A stretch of DNA of 64,000 nt from Lineus longissimus (lineage: Eukaryota > Nemertea > Pilidiophora > Heteronemertea > Lineidae). The notes below the pieces were generated by a model. The model was not told the DNA's origin. It saw only the letters and a program-made list of their open reading frames with translations, and searched no databases. The DNA is taken from contig NC_088316.1 of the NCBI RefSeq assembly GCF_910592395.1, positions 12,958,001-13,022,000 on the forward strand, written 5' to 3'. The first letter of the stretch is position 1, and every line of letters starts with the position of its first letter. A program made the translations under genes and the position numbers. Below, piece after piece: positions 37,821 through 50,446 of the stretch.

Positions 37821-38913
37821 GAAACATCCTAACACTATTAAATACAGTTAACATGTACAATGTCATGTAGACTTATATACGATATGGTAATTTCGTCGCA
37901 TTATTCTAGCCCATGCGTTGCCCCTTCACAGCTTTGTAGACTGCTGTAATATGATACGATCATGGTTTGTTCCAGACTATGGCAAATTCCCCTTCAACTA
38001 AGCATAAAAACTAATTGGGCTAACATTGGAATATCCGTTTTAATAGTCACGAACGCTCAGCTCATGAGACATTCTAGTTACATGTAAGGCACGAATTTGC
38101 GATTAGATTTCAGAACTCCGGCTAGTGATCAAATTAGTGTTGTCACCAAGAAGCACGTATTGACGCTGTGAAGGTGCCGTAATGAAAGAAAATTAATGTT
38201 TGTGGTCGAATAGGTTGACAGATGTTTTCGCTTTGAACTTGTTCGATTTTGACAACGCTTATATATCGTGACATGCAACACGTGATTGTGAAGTACATTT
38301 ATGTAGGAGCATGAACTATTCTTATATACACCGATCCAGATGGCCTTCTTGAACGAAAGGTCGAAGGTTCGTTGTCCAAGGGCACATGTAGCTCGTTCCC
38401 ATGCGACCGCCGGTTTGGTTAACCTCCAGCTAGTTAGATAGAGGGTACAAACTGCGTTCTCGCCAGGCGCCTGGCATCAGAGACATGAGCTGGGAAGTAA
38501 AGAGTGTCTCAGACGCCAAAACCTGCTGGCTGGCCCTTTCATTAGGGGCGGACACCAAAACAAAGCGTACTTTATTCGGTCACATGACGGCGCAGATTGT
38601 TCAGGTAATCGCGTGCGCCAGTTGATCAAGATCCGATCAACTATCATTGGGCTACAACTTCAACATAGGATTTTGTTGATAAACGAAATCCGATGGGTAC
38701 AGCCGATCCAAAAAATACCCGATTCTCATTAAAATACCCTGCATAACAAGCGAATGTTCAATGGAGTCTACTTCCAGAAGGTATACATGTAGCACTGGTC
38801 AATTTGTACACCGTGATAATGCGTTCACCGACATCAGTTACAAAAAACGCGGCTGTCAAATAAGAGTCACTCGTTACAGGAAACGTGTCGATTCCCCCAA
38901 TTTACCCGTCATT

Positions 38914-41900
38914 TCAAATTATCGAGGTAGAGTTACATATTGGCATCGTCATATTCACTTCCGGCGGAAGTGTAGTATTCACTGGCAAACACAGTGGAGT
39001 CATAGCGGTGAAATCCGGCGGCGCAAGAAAAATCCTTGTCAGAATTGAAATACCCAAAATGGTGACCATTACCCCAACAAAACCTCCTCTGCGCATGAGT
39101 AATGTCATGGCATCAAGATGTATCGGTTTTTGTGGTTTTTTCTTCGGAATGATGTCAACGAAGGAGAGATGAGGATTCAGGTTGAGTTGGTGGATGCGCT
39201 GGAATTGCCGCCAGCGGAGCTCGGTTTGCATCTTTGCTTGGTCCCGGTAGCTCAGGAGACCTGGAATGACATGATGCATGATACATCAACTCTCGAATCG
39301 GAGGAGGAAGAGAAACGATTGACATGGATGCTCTCCCCGCCACGCTGGGTTTTGGTGGCGTTCAACTTCGTGAGACTCTTTGCGATGCTCACATATGAGG
39401 CGGTGTGAATCAGAGTTTACTAAGTGACATTCAAATTTTGATAAATCGGGTCCAGTCTGGGCCTTTAACTTCTGATTTTTCATAGAAAAGAAAAGTGGAG
39501 TGCGGCCAACTATACGGAGAAAACGGTTGTCGCTATGTCGATGAGCCTCTTTCAGAAAATAGTATTCAGTGTCAGAGGTTGCTTCATGCACTTTAGTCAT
39601 TTTTGACCGAATTGTCACTTAAGTTTATAGTAGACTCTGGTTCACACCGCCCCATTATAACTTCAAGCTAAACTTTTGCTCATTGCTGTGACCTGCATCA
39701 GTTACTAAGTGCTTTGGCCCATATGACTTCATTGTCTTACCATGATAGCGGCGTCAAAACCGCAGAAATTTGAAACAACTCAACTGCCTCCAGAGCGTTT
39801 GTCTAAATGAAAGATAAAATAGCAAAACTGAAACAGAAATTCACTCACCAAGAGTTTCCGAATCAGCTTCGATGTCCAGAGTTGATGAGCTTTTCGTGCT
39901 TGTGTTAGAATCTGTAGTCACGTGTTCTCCCGTGTCCTCTTCCACTAATTGATCACTTCCGGTGTCCGGGGCCACACCTGCGTTGATCAGAGCCTTAGAA
40001 AGAAATCGTTTGATCTATTATTCATACAATTAGTGTCATTCGACTGGGGATGGGTGAAAAACGGACGTGATTCAATTCGAATCTTATTTCTAAGGCTCTA
40101 CGTGTATGTTTGTCCGTGCCGCGGATCGCTAATGTTTCCATCTCGGTACGCTACAGGCCCCAGGGTTCTTACTTTAGACATACTTAACTTGGCAATTTCA
40201 TCAGCGTTAATGATTTTTTAAAAATCTTTCTTCAATTCACCATCACTTAAATACCAAAGGGAACATTTCCTTTGTTGCCAGGTTGACCTATAAATCATCG
40301 ATTTCATCGACCGTCCGTCATCTTTGTTACCTTACTTTACAACAACATGCGAGACCTGATAAAATATTTGATGCAGATGTAGACGTACGTATACATACAT
40401 GTACACAGCATACACACACAACGGGTGATGTACACATGTGGTGTTTTCTACCAGGTCTCCAAGATGGCGACCGGCCGGTAGAATCGATGAAGAATGGGAC
40501 CATGGCAACCTACCTTTTCGCCCTCCTTTTTCCAGTCGAGGATGAAGAAAATGTACCAGATGAAGAAGGAATTTCCGAAGAAGAGGGCAATAGATGTCGC
40601 TACCCAGAACCCTGAAATCATTTTGATCTAACTCAGCATCGACAATCGGTAGGGCAATGATATATGGAGTGCAAGTCATGTTATTGCTCCATGCTACTGT
40701 CAGGGCAATGAAATGATCTGTTAATATCCATTTCGCTCTTTACTATTGCATGTACTATTACTATCTGACATTTGGTCCACTGTGGTTTCTCAGTTTTCTC
40801 AAAACTTAAGATGACTTCTAGCCTTCAGCCTTGATTCCGAACGATCCGGCCAAATATCACTAACGAACACAGTCTCAAGCTAATTGCCTGCTATGAACAA
40901 AAGGTAAGGGAAAATGTCTTTGGAACTCGCAGTAGACCTATACTTACCCGCCACTCTAAGCGGTGTATAAAGCATTAAAGCAACACTAAGGGGAATCGCA
41001 AGGACGATATATTCGGATAGGGAGATTGCCACGCCCGTCATATGGCGACCACACCCTCTCAAGATGCCGGACAATCCGCCCTAAATAAGAATTAAGTTGA
41101 TAGAGTTTCATATATATCATGTATTTCTAGATTCAAACGCCATTGGCACAGATAACAAGCACAGCAGGAATTGAGAAAAAAGAAAACCCATGTGACCGGT
41201 AGATTGTCTCATGAAAGAAGCCGAAATCTGCTCGCCCGAGGTGCTTATTTGCAACGACTCAGCCATGTCAGAACACCGAAGGGTTATTTTAGAATTTTAA
41301 TTCTACTATTGGAAACTGGGGCGAATTAACACATTTGGAATGGACTACATCGGGATTCAGTTTTGACCCGGAGAAAAGGCAAAAACACTGATCGGGCAGC
41401 AACTCACATTCGAGCCATCCATGAACAAATGCAGTGCCATGATGGGCATCAAATTGGCAGCCATTTCAATCACTTCCGCGTCGCTACTAAAGATCTTTGG
41501 CATTTCCCACCGCAAGGCTATCAGCAGAATACAAACGGATATCGTGGAGGCGGCTGGAAAAGACATTCTCATCAAATACGCATTGAAGATAATCAAGGCT
41601 GAGCGGAGAAATCGAAACAATTTAACATTCAAACAGATGGAGAATGGGTCCGTACTCCTAAAACTCGCGCACATATGCATGTACTAACGGACTCAGATAT
41701 TGCCAGAGTAGGACTTTGCTGGATACCGTCACCGATTACCAAGTGAGTATAAAGAAAGGAACATGTGTGGACAAGGCGGCATTCCCAACGTTTTTTTTTC
41801 CTAATATTTTCGTTAAAAGAGCTTTCTTCTTCCGAACAAGCTAACAACAAGGGGTAGGCCTACTTGGTGCAGTTCATCCGTCACTATAGATAAAACATGA

Positions 41901-44900
41901 GCACGTATAAAGTCGACACATCGTCGTGTGGACTATATGGATTTGATAAACAAATACGTACAGTTAATCATGATAGATAACTTGGCATTCTTCTTGGTCC
42001 GTTCTACGTCGCCAGAGCCAAGCAACATGGCAATTCTAACGTTACCACCGATCAGGAAACCAAACGGGAACTGAAATAATAGAATGTCTGAGAATTGAAG
42101 GTATTTTTGGATTCTACATTCCTCTACTATGACAAGGCGAAGAAGGACTTGTGAAGACCATCCCCTCGCACGACCACCACAGGACGGAAGACTTACATCA
42201 ACTAACAAACGACACTGAAGAAGAAGAAGAAATGGAAGACGAAGTTGAAGGAGAAGGAGGACCAGCAGCAGCAGCAGCAGGGGGAGGAGAAGGCGAAGAA
42301 GACGAAGAAGAAGACGAAGAAAGAGCAAAAGAAGAAGAAGGAGAAGGAAATCTGAACGCTGCCAAATTGACGATGCAAGCAAGCATTGGGACCTGCAGTG
42401 CTTTAGATATTACAGGCCGACCATGATGTTATACACATCATGGTGTTGCTTTACAAACTACTCACTCAAGAGCACCTTGCAGACCTCAAGGGGTTTTTGT
42501 CAACAGCTTCGGGTAGAAAAAGTACGGTACATTTTTCTTTACTTACCGAGTACAACACTGTAAACAACTGGAAGAGTACAGCTTGAGCGGCAAGATCCTT
42601 CTGGCCCAGGATGCCTGAGAAGATTGAGCCGCACTCCACTCCCATCCACTCCACCATCCACAGGATGAAGCCTCCCATTCCGATATAGAGGAAGTAGCCC
42701 CAGTTTTGAAACGATTCCTTCGTCCAACCTGTAATCAAGGTGTAGAACATGGGAATTTAGAGTAAGAATCTACTTGTGTAGTGTAAGGAAAGGGTAAGGT
42801 CTCAAAATGAGATACCAAGTTTCACGGCGTTCAGTCGGTTGACCGTACATTTGTACTCATTTGATTGGGCGCGGTCAGTTCTGTATATAAAGTACCGTAC
42901 TTAAAACATCGCATGAACCAATGATTCTCTATATGGTAATAAAGAGCATTACACTCATTTTAAAAAGGATTGTCGACTTTATGATACCAATTCGTGATAT
43001 TATTTGACCTACCATACCAAGTGTCCTTGTAAACCTTCTTGATCATTATGAATAAAAACTGTACCAGGAACATGACGAAGTACGTCATATCCTGTACGTA
43101 CGCTGATCCCCTGAAATAAGCAATCAGACCTTGTAACTTGTCTCAGCGCTCAGTAGTACGATATTATTTGACATACATTGATGCCGACTTTTAGGCAACA
43201 TAGTCAAAAAAAGTTGTCCAAATAAATGTAGTTCTACAATGCATATTCTCGATTTTGTTTCATTTGTTAAAAGAAAGTGGGAAAATTTGACAACCATTAC
43301 GGATTGCTAATTTCTACGATCTCATCCGCATATGCGCACGAGCAGTAAAATACCCTAACAGGTGACTTTTTTGTCCCGAACGCTTTCAGACACTCTTCAG
43401 ATAATTTCCAAGAATGATAACCTGTCATTTCTGTCTAATTTGACCAGCTAAAGATATCTGCATGTTATTCAAAGTATGTGCTTTGTAATGCCGAATTGGA
43501 TAATCTTGAATCCATAAGCATCCATTTTGAAGAATTTCGTAAAATCTATGGTACCGCCGTTTCACGCTATCCCTTGTTTTTCGGTTTAAAGGTTTAAAAA
43601 TCACGAATTTCGAAGGATACCGAGAAAGGCTCTTCTCCGACCAAACAAATCAAAGTGAGAGGTACTGAATGTGCATTATCATATCATTACCGGAGTCGTA
43701 ACCCTATTGGATTTTTGCCGGAGGTATGGAGTCCACTATAGGCTACTGTCCACCTATGTAGGATCTTTTACTTGCCCTGGCATAGACACTGCAGGTACAA
43801 GGGACCACAGCTTTTAGTCTCATCCGACAGACCCTTGAGTATTTCCTTCGTTAATGTACGTGTTGTGAAGAGCCAGGAATTTTAGTTCCTTGAAAGCCAC
43901 TAAAATTCCTGGCTCTTCACAACACGTACATTATGTGAGGACGAGAGCCAGAACTTACTCTATTCCCATTTCATATACAGTGACGAGTAGGTAGTGGCCT
44001 CCAATATTGACAGCAGTCCCGGCAACACCAGCTATAAGCAATATAACCAGATAGTTCTGTAATGAATTGCATTTGATATTAGAAATCGCAACATTAGACC
44101 AGCGCTTTATTGTTTGACCGGTATACAGAGACACCATCCCGACGTGCCCATCAGACTTCTGCAGGTCAAGCAGATCCCAAGTGATATTTCAATCAGACGA
44201 GACCAGGCCTCAAATCGACTGCTTCCTGCGAATGGCGATGCCCGTGACCAAACGCCATGTCACATTCTGCAGAACTGCCCATTGATGTAAAAAAGACACT
44301 CCCGCGGCTTTTGGCCAAAGCCAACGTTACTGAGTTCGAGGCTATCGGTAACTGCCGAAGACCTGTAGCAAACAGGCGATTTTTCCGTGGCGTACGAACT
44401 GAGGGTATGATGGTAAAGATTGGAGAAGAAGGTCAACAATCAGAAGTTCTGTCATATAAACAGAGGAAAAATCCCAGAACAAGTTACCACGTCCTATTAC
44501 ATGTATCTCTCGAAGAAAGCCGCGATAAAAACTTACCACTGCTCGGAGGTAAGAAGCCATGATTCTGTACAGAAAGAAGAACTGAAAAGATATGGATAAA
44601 ATGATATCTTATAAAGAAATGTACAATTTCAAGCTTTTGAACTAGTTACAGAATTGTGAAATGCCCGATAACTAGGAAAGAATAGTTGTCGTGACTTACG
44701 AACATTCCAGGAATAGTGAGATACAAGTACCTTCCAGTCACTCTGAAAGGATAAGGGAAAATCGCTGAATTCCTAAATCCTGCAGATGGGCGCAAGATGA
44801 ACTGCGCGGTGAGTAAGGAGAAGAAGACATGGTCGGAGAAGGACGGCGCTTTAATGCGTAGTCTCATGGTAAGTAACAACATCTGTCAGGGAGGCCGCTC

Positions 44901-47466
44901 GAGGAGCAAGTAGCAGGGACCATGTTTGGAGAAGGAGGCGAGTTGTAAAAACGTCTTCAATCAGACCGATGATTCTCATTTACTGGCAGTGCTTAGAATA
45001 ATCAACAGTTCCTAGGAACGCGTTGAACACCCATAGATGGAAACATGGTTTACTGGAGAAACAGGGGAGGGTTTTAGAGATGACTGAAATCAGACTATTC
45101 TGTGTATACGTATGTTTTTGTGTGTATGTCAAAGAGAAGTTATTTCCTTCAGATTGCTAAAATAAGTTCTGTTCAACTCTTAATTTCATTACATGTAAAC
45201 TGCCGTAAAAACCAATATCGATTCTGAGGGTATGGGTGCAGCAGCAACTCACTTGGCCACCTGCCGGTCCTGTCCGAGCAGAAGAAGGATTGATTCAGCA
45301 TTCAAGTGGATCGCATACGTTGGTAGTAAGAACAACATAATGATCATCAGACCTGAAAAATAAAACGATAAGTCAGGACTGACCCTCCGAGTCTGCTTCC
45401 AGGGTCGCAGATGGTTTTAAATGTCGAACCTTGTTCCATGACTTTAGTTAGCTTTTCACCGTAATTTCAAGTCTGTTTGGTGCTACTGTATGTAAAGTGT
45501 ATCATCGCAGAGGCTAGCTGACATGTAGAAGTGGCACGTCAACAAACAAAAACATGTACATACAAATTGTATATTTCGTTGATTCATTTGAACAACTACC
45601 GTAATTCGCCTGAAACGTCTCTTGAGTTGGAACCAAAGTTGATAATGTGGCCAGCGGGCTCGAGCCTAATGAGTGGACACTGACCCCAGAATTTCGAATG
45701 TAACACGATACCTTGCTGGAGATAGATCCCCACTTTTCTCTTGTTGTTGCTCCCATACGACTGCGCGAAGAGGGTGTCGCTGGCTGAAGTCATACCGGCA
45801 GTAACAGCTTCGGCAGTGATGTTGTACAGCTTAAAAGATGAACGCACGATATGTGTAAGTTTTCGTCTTTCTGCGAAAGATTGGTTCATGGTGTCGCCCA
45901 GAGGCGCCCGGGTTTACTGCGCAAGTTTAATTTAGATACGGCACGGGTTGCTCAAAGTGCAATGCGAGGATCAGTTCTGTGAACGGACATGACGCAGATC
46001 GAATGACTAGCGGGTTACACGGACCTTGCAGTAGCTCGATCGGCCTACTGTCAATGTATTGAGGAGCCTTGTTTGATCGCTAACATGTCCGACTGGGAAA
46101 GCATGAGTATACGCACCAGTTTATAGGTTCTAATGAGTTCTCGGAAGTATTCAATGTTGCCACATTTGCTTCCAAGAAATGGGAACAACCATATACTGCA
46201 TTTTAGCGCACAGAAGCATTTTAGACTTGTGCGGAGCATTGACATTCTCCCAATGAGAGGATAGCTAGAATTTGCTGTTGAGCAAAAGTGCATCAGTACA
46301 CCAGGCCATCGTTAGAAATGATGAGGCTTGGAGATTGGAACATTCAGCGACCAAACTCACCGTTGTTGCCAAGCCCACGCCATCCAGCTCCACGACTCCA
46401 AGAGGCCCGACAAACATCAGAGCAATGGGGTTGACGAGGTTGGATGCTGCATTTATGGCGATCTGTGTGAAATAACAAATTAAAGGTCATGATTGTTACG
46501 TAATAATCCACCTCATCCAAGTTTGTTTATAAGAAAATCAGACCTTTATTCCAAAAGATCATTAGTACCATTAATCACTCTGAAAAAAGCAGGAGAACAG
46601 CGTACCTATTCTTGGTGATGGTCAACTCAGAAATCTAAGAGAGTTAACTTTCTTCCGTGATTTCTCTGGTTTGTCCGATAAATTAGTCATGATTCTAAAC
46701 TGTATTTGTCTTATACTATAGGGTTCTCGTATTTTATTTTTATCATCAATTACTACCCACTCTATAGTACCGTTACCCTACGATCTTGGCAAAGACCAAG
46801 TCAAGCGATGTTTTGTTTGACTGAAACTGGTGACTTCTCGGACTTTTGGCCGATGTGAGCAATGTTTATTTTACTTCAAAATTATTGATTAACCTTGACA
46901 TGTATCAGTTGAATGTGCTCGTATACTAATTGGGCTAAATAAATATCGATGGCCTATAAATATCAGTTAGGCAGGCCTTGCTGGTTATGTGTTGACAAGA
47001 TTGACAACAAGTTTAAGATACCCCAACTGTCTCAACGCAGGTATACCGGTGTATTTTATCGGTTGTATAAGACGAGAAGGCCTCAGCTGTAGGACTATAC
47101 TATGAGAGCCGGTCTAACTGAAATCTTTATACAAAAATCAACAAATAACCAGAATAAGATATCATAAAATAAAAACATAGAACAAAACTCCAGTATCTTC
47201 AATTTCATCAACATTATCTTTGTTTATTAAAGCGAAATTATGTATATACTCACAATTGTGAAGGACAGTTTGCATATTTCAGTCAAATCCTCCTTGGTTT
47301 CTGGGGTAATCCATGCGCGTCTCCATCTCCATGCGCGTCTGGGCGGGAGAATCGCCTCAGGTGGTACATCGGTTGTCCCGTACTCCTTCCTCGCCTCACC
47401 AGACATTGTCATCCGTTTAAGGGAAATGATCCTATACCTAAGTCCTAACGCTGCGCTGCCAGGCAA
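38914..47466 (-). CDS. MATE-family multidrug and toxin extrusion transporter (SLC47-like), complete, 15 exons
   Basis: Exons, in transcript order: 47254-47466, 46361-46462, 45712-45829, 45253-45352, 44700-44742, 44537-44581, 43959-44056, 43013-43110, 42547-42728, 41962-42070, 41408-41553, 40948-41080, 40514-40611, 39849-39993, 38914-39260. All phases close, giving 658 residues and a TGA at 38914-38916. MATE proteins exchange organic cations for H+ or Na+ across membranes. Recognisable parts are the N-half (VNPIALMFVGPLGVVELD; SASDTLFAQSYGS), the WMVEWMGVECGSIFSGILG segment with Glu299 and Glu304 where family members have functional glutamates, and the C-half VRIAMLLGSGDVERTKK and GGLSGILRGCGRHMTGV. 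A Ser/Thr-rich loop (exon 14) precedes a last helix (RGGFVGVMVTILGISILTRI) and a tail with three N-glycosylation sequons, fitting an extracellular C-terminus. It is longer than vertebrate MATE1 (about 570). A start at Met19 (47412) is also possible. Confidence 0.95.
42218..42349. repeat. Purine-rich GAA/GAG tract in a MATE intron
   Basis: About 130 bp of nearly pure purine on the plus strand (GAAGAAGAAGAA, GGAGGACC, AGCAGCAGC, GGAGAAGG), lying between MATE exons 42547-42728 and 41962-42070. In the transcript it is a polypyrimidine stretch. Its long acidic open frame on + is a by-product of the simple repeat. Confidence 0.85.
43852..43933. repeat. Perfect 34-bp inverted repeat (hairpin) in a MATE intron
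   Basis: Arms 43852-43885 and 43900-43933 are exact reverse complements (TAATGTACGTGTTGTGAAGA... against ...TCTTCACAACACGTACATTA) around a 14-base loop. The hairpin ends 25 bases from the splice donor side of MATE exon 43959-44056. It could be a tiny foldback element or a recent snap-back duplication. Confidence 0.93.
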
Positions 47467-48340
47467 AAAGCCCTTTCTTTCAGAGAGTTACCTGACAATT
47501 CACGGATAGATTTCTCAGCCAATGTCATTTGCGACGCATCCGTTCAGAAACTGTCCAATGCATCTTATAGTAGAAATAATGATACTGCAAATTAAGAAGC
47601 AAATGAATTGATGACCGAACAACTTTGTCTTTTCGCTGGACTAGTCAAAGGACTATCTTGATCTTACGTAGGTCAGCTTATCACTTCTTATATCAATATA
47701 TTAATGTAAGTCAACGTACAGTCGTTTATACACGGTGCGGGGTCAAGCCGGATCGAGACTAGTTCAGGTACCAGCCAGTTTATGTACGCGCACCCCGTCT
47801 TTATTGATTGTTTATCAAAATACCTAAATTGATTTTAATGTTGGTTTAGTCAGCCTAATCAGGACAACAGAAATTTAAAACGCATTCGCAAAAACATCTA
47901 TCTTTTTATGGTCAATTATCACAGAACCGAATGCAATGTATATTTCCTTAAATTATTTCTATACAGTCAGTGTGATTTATGCGTAGGACTGCACTGAAAT
48001 ATCAATTAGATTCCTAAATGTACATTCTCTTTTTAGATTCTATCGACAGTATCACGGACTGTCTCGTTGGGCGGATACATGTTCCAATCGAGTGCAATCA
48101 AAATTGTTTACCGGAACGACAATCCAATTAGGTTATTGGTGGAAGTGATTTTTAAACTGCTCATGTTTTCCGTATCGACATTACATATATGACAGAGAAA
48201 GTATCGATTGGAGCCGATATCGACATATGTTGTGTTGCTGTTGACGACGCCACAACGTCGGGGACGTCCACCAGTTGGTGATTCAATCGACTAATTGAAG
48301 GTGTTGGATGTGAGATCGAAAAGTTAGATTAGATCGAAAT
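47467..48340. other. Bidirectional spacer between MATE (-) and Cys-loop receptor (+)
   Basis: The two genes are divergent, so the promoters of both probably lie within these ~870 bases. No canonical TATA box at a convincing distance is recognised, and no repeat is seen. Confidence 0.5.
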
Positions 48341-50414
48341 ATGGCCTCGATTCGATCCAACTTCGGGTAAGTTTCATTACACTTAGTTAAATCAAATTTT
48401 CTGGCTTCATTTATTTTAAATTAACGTCTGAATGTACCTACATCGTAATGTTTTCTTCGTGGTCATGAGACTCTATATGGAGGCTATGACTTGCTGAGCT
48501 TCTAAAAAACGGACCTCCCCCAATTAATTTCACAGTCGGTGCGATAGGATCAACCAGATTTATAGTTATTTTTACTAATCATACATTTTAAGAGTGACGA
48601 AGGTACTTTTAATAGTTACAAATACATGTAACTTTCTAGAGTTATCAGTTACAATAAAAGAGGTAACACAATTTCCACATTCATTTAAAGGCAACTTCCA
48701 TTTTATCATGCATCCGAGTCCAATCATATTTATTTTTACTAGGTTTTTATGACCGTATCAACGTGTCTCACTATAAAGTATATCGATGGCGTCGACTACT
48801 GGACCGTGAACATAATATGGAAAGGCCATACAATATGTATATATAATGACAGTTTTATAACGGGCAAATTTATTCCAATAAACTGAAAGCCATCTACTAG
48901 TCATTCTAAAAATTTTTAGACGATGGCTATAAATTCCTGTTTTAGGAAAAAAAAATCGGACGGAAAGTCATGAGTATTTTGGATTTTTAACGGAAAAACC
49001 GGGAGATCTCTGAAGAATATGCTCTTAAATCATTGATTACTGTGGTAACCATTCACAATCATCATGATGGTATCCTTCGAGAAATGAAGCGTGCATTTTG
49101 TGTTGAAATAAAAAGGGGCCAATGAAGAGAAATATTCATTTTCACTTCCGTGGTAGCCGTCGAATATGTCCCCTTGAAGAAAAAGTGCCCGGCCCTATTG
49201 TACTAGCATCCGTTTAGGAATTGAAATGCTTGAAGGAAAGAAAATACTCCTCGCAATGGACATCATTTCTAATGGAAAACAATGACGAGTTACAGTTCTG
49301 CAAATTCTACAATACGTTTTCAGCCCTTAATTGTTTGGACATGTCAGCTGTTTGCCCAATTTGACCTTCGTTTTTTCTTTCTAGGTGCATTTTTGTCATC
49401 AATTTGATGTTTTCGATTGGTGTCCCGGTAAACAGTGACAGCATTGCGGATCTAATTAAAAAATATAACAAGGCGGAACGGCCTTACTTCAATGGTAAAA
49501 GTGGTATTTATCATTAACTGGAAAGGCTCGTATTGAACATATTTTAAGCTCCATGTCAAAATCTGTGTCTCCTCTAAGGCACCTTCCCCATTGGCTATCC
49601 AAAGGCACATCACGAACATTCCCGAGTGCTCGACTTCGGCCTTACTCGGGGAATTATTCTTGACCCGTCGACCTCGGGGTACGCCGTTCGTACATGTAAT
49701 AACTGATGGTCCAGTAAAATAGAAATGCTGTTCTTATACACAATTCTTTATTAAATGCAGTTGTTCTGCTAACGAATTTTCTGAAACTTAGTATCTATAA
49801 CGGCATCTTGGATGACATTGAGCTTTCATTCGCGACACCGACCTCTCCGGCGTGTTTGGTCCCACCTAATAGCGATTGATACATCATAGCACAAAAACAA
49901 AGTAAATTACATATTGTGCATGATATTTTAACAAACGTTCAAATTGTAGTGTTATTACAATCTATTATATCATTATCTTTGCCTTCAGGGGACCCCACTC
50001 ACGTTGAAGTAAATATACACGTCAATGCTATTACATCAATTGATGCAATGACTATGGTGCGTATTTCATTATGATTATTTATTAGGCCAACACCCAAATG
50101 AAAACCACAAGAATAGTGACATTCTACCCTTGTGATACTCAAACTTGATAGGGGAAATGATGTTGTATTGATTGTTAATTACGCCTATAATAGTCACATC
50201 GTCTTTGTCAATTTCTTCGACGTCGTCCTCGGCGTCGTTGCGTCGACCTCCTTTCCGTCATAATCGTCGACCTCTTTGTCCTCGTCATGATTATGGTCAT
50301 ATTCATTTTCTTCGTCATCTTCGTCTGTCATCGTCGACGTCAAGGTCATCGTCGCCGTCATCGTCATCGTGGTTGTCCTCCTCCTCCTCCTCCTCCTCCT
50401 CCTCCTCCTCCTCC

Positions 50415-50446
<32 letters not shown>

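Larger units (their letters stand above)
36237..38913. other. Spacer between convergent GPCR and MATE genes
   Basis: The two genes are convergent, so both 3' UTRs lie here. An AATAAA on the minus strand (38571-38576), about 340 bases beyond the MATE stop, is a candidate poly(A) signal for that gene. The spacer also contains a possible tRNA-like fragment (36738-36840) and a 126-bp tandem duplication (37575-37820). No other gene is seen. Confidence 0.6.

Noticed and set aside
42151-42426. Acidic Glu-rich frame on + and Ser/Leu-rich frames on - inside the MATE gene
   Set aside because: By-products of the GAA/GAG tract in an intron; the MATE exons on either side join without it.
43852-43933. miRNA precursor
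   Set aside because: The perfect 34-bp stem without bulges and with no known seed similarity is more like a foldback duplication; small-RNA data would be needed.
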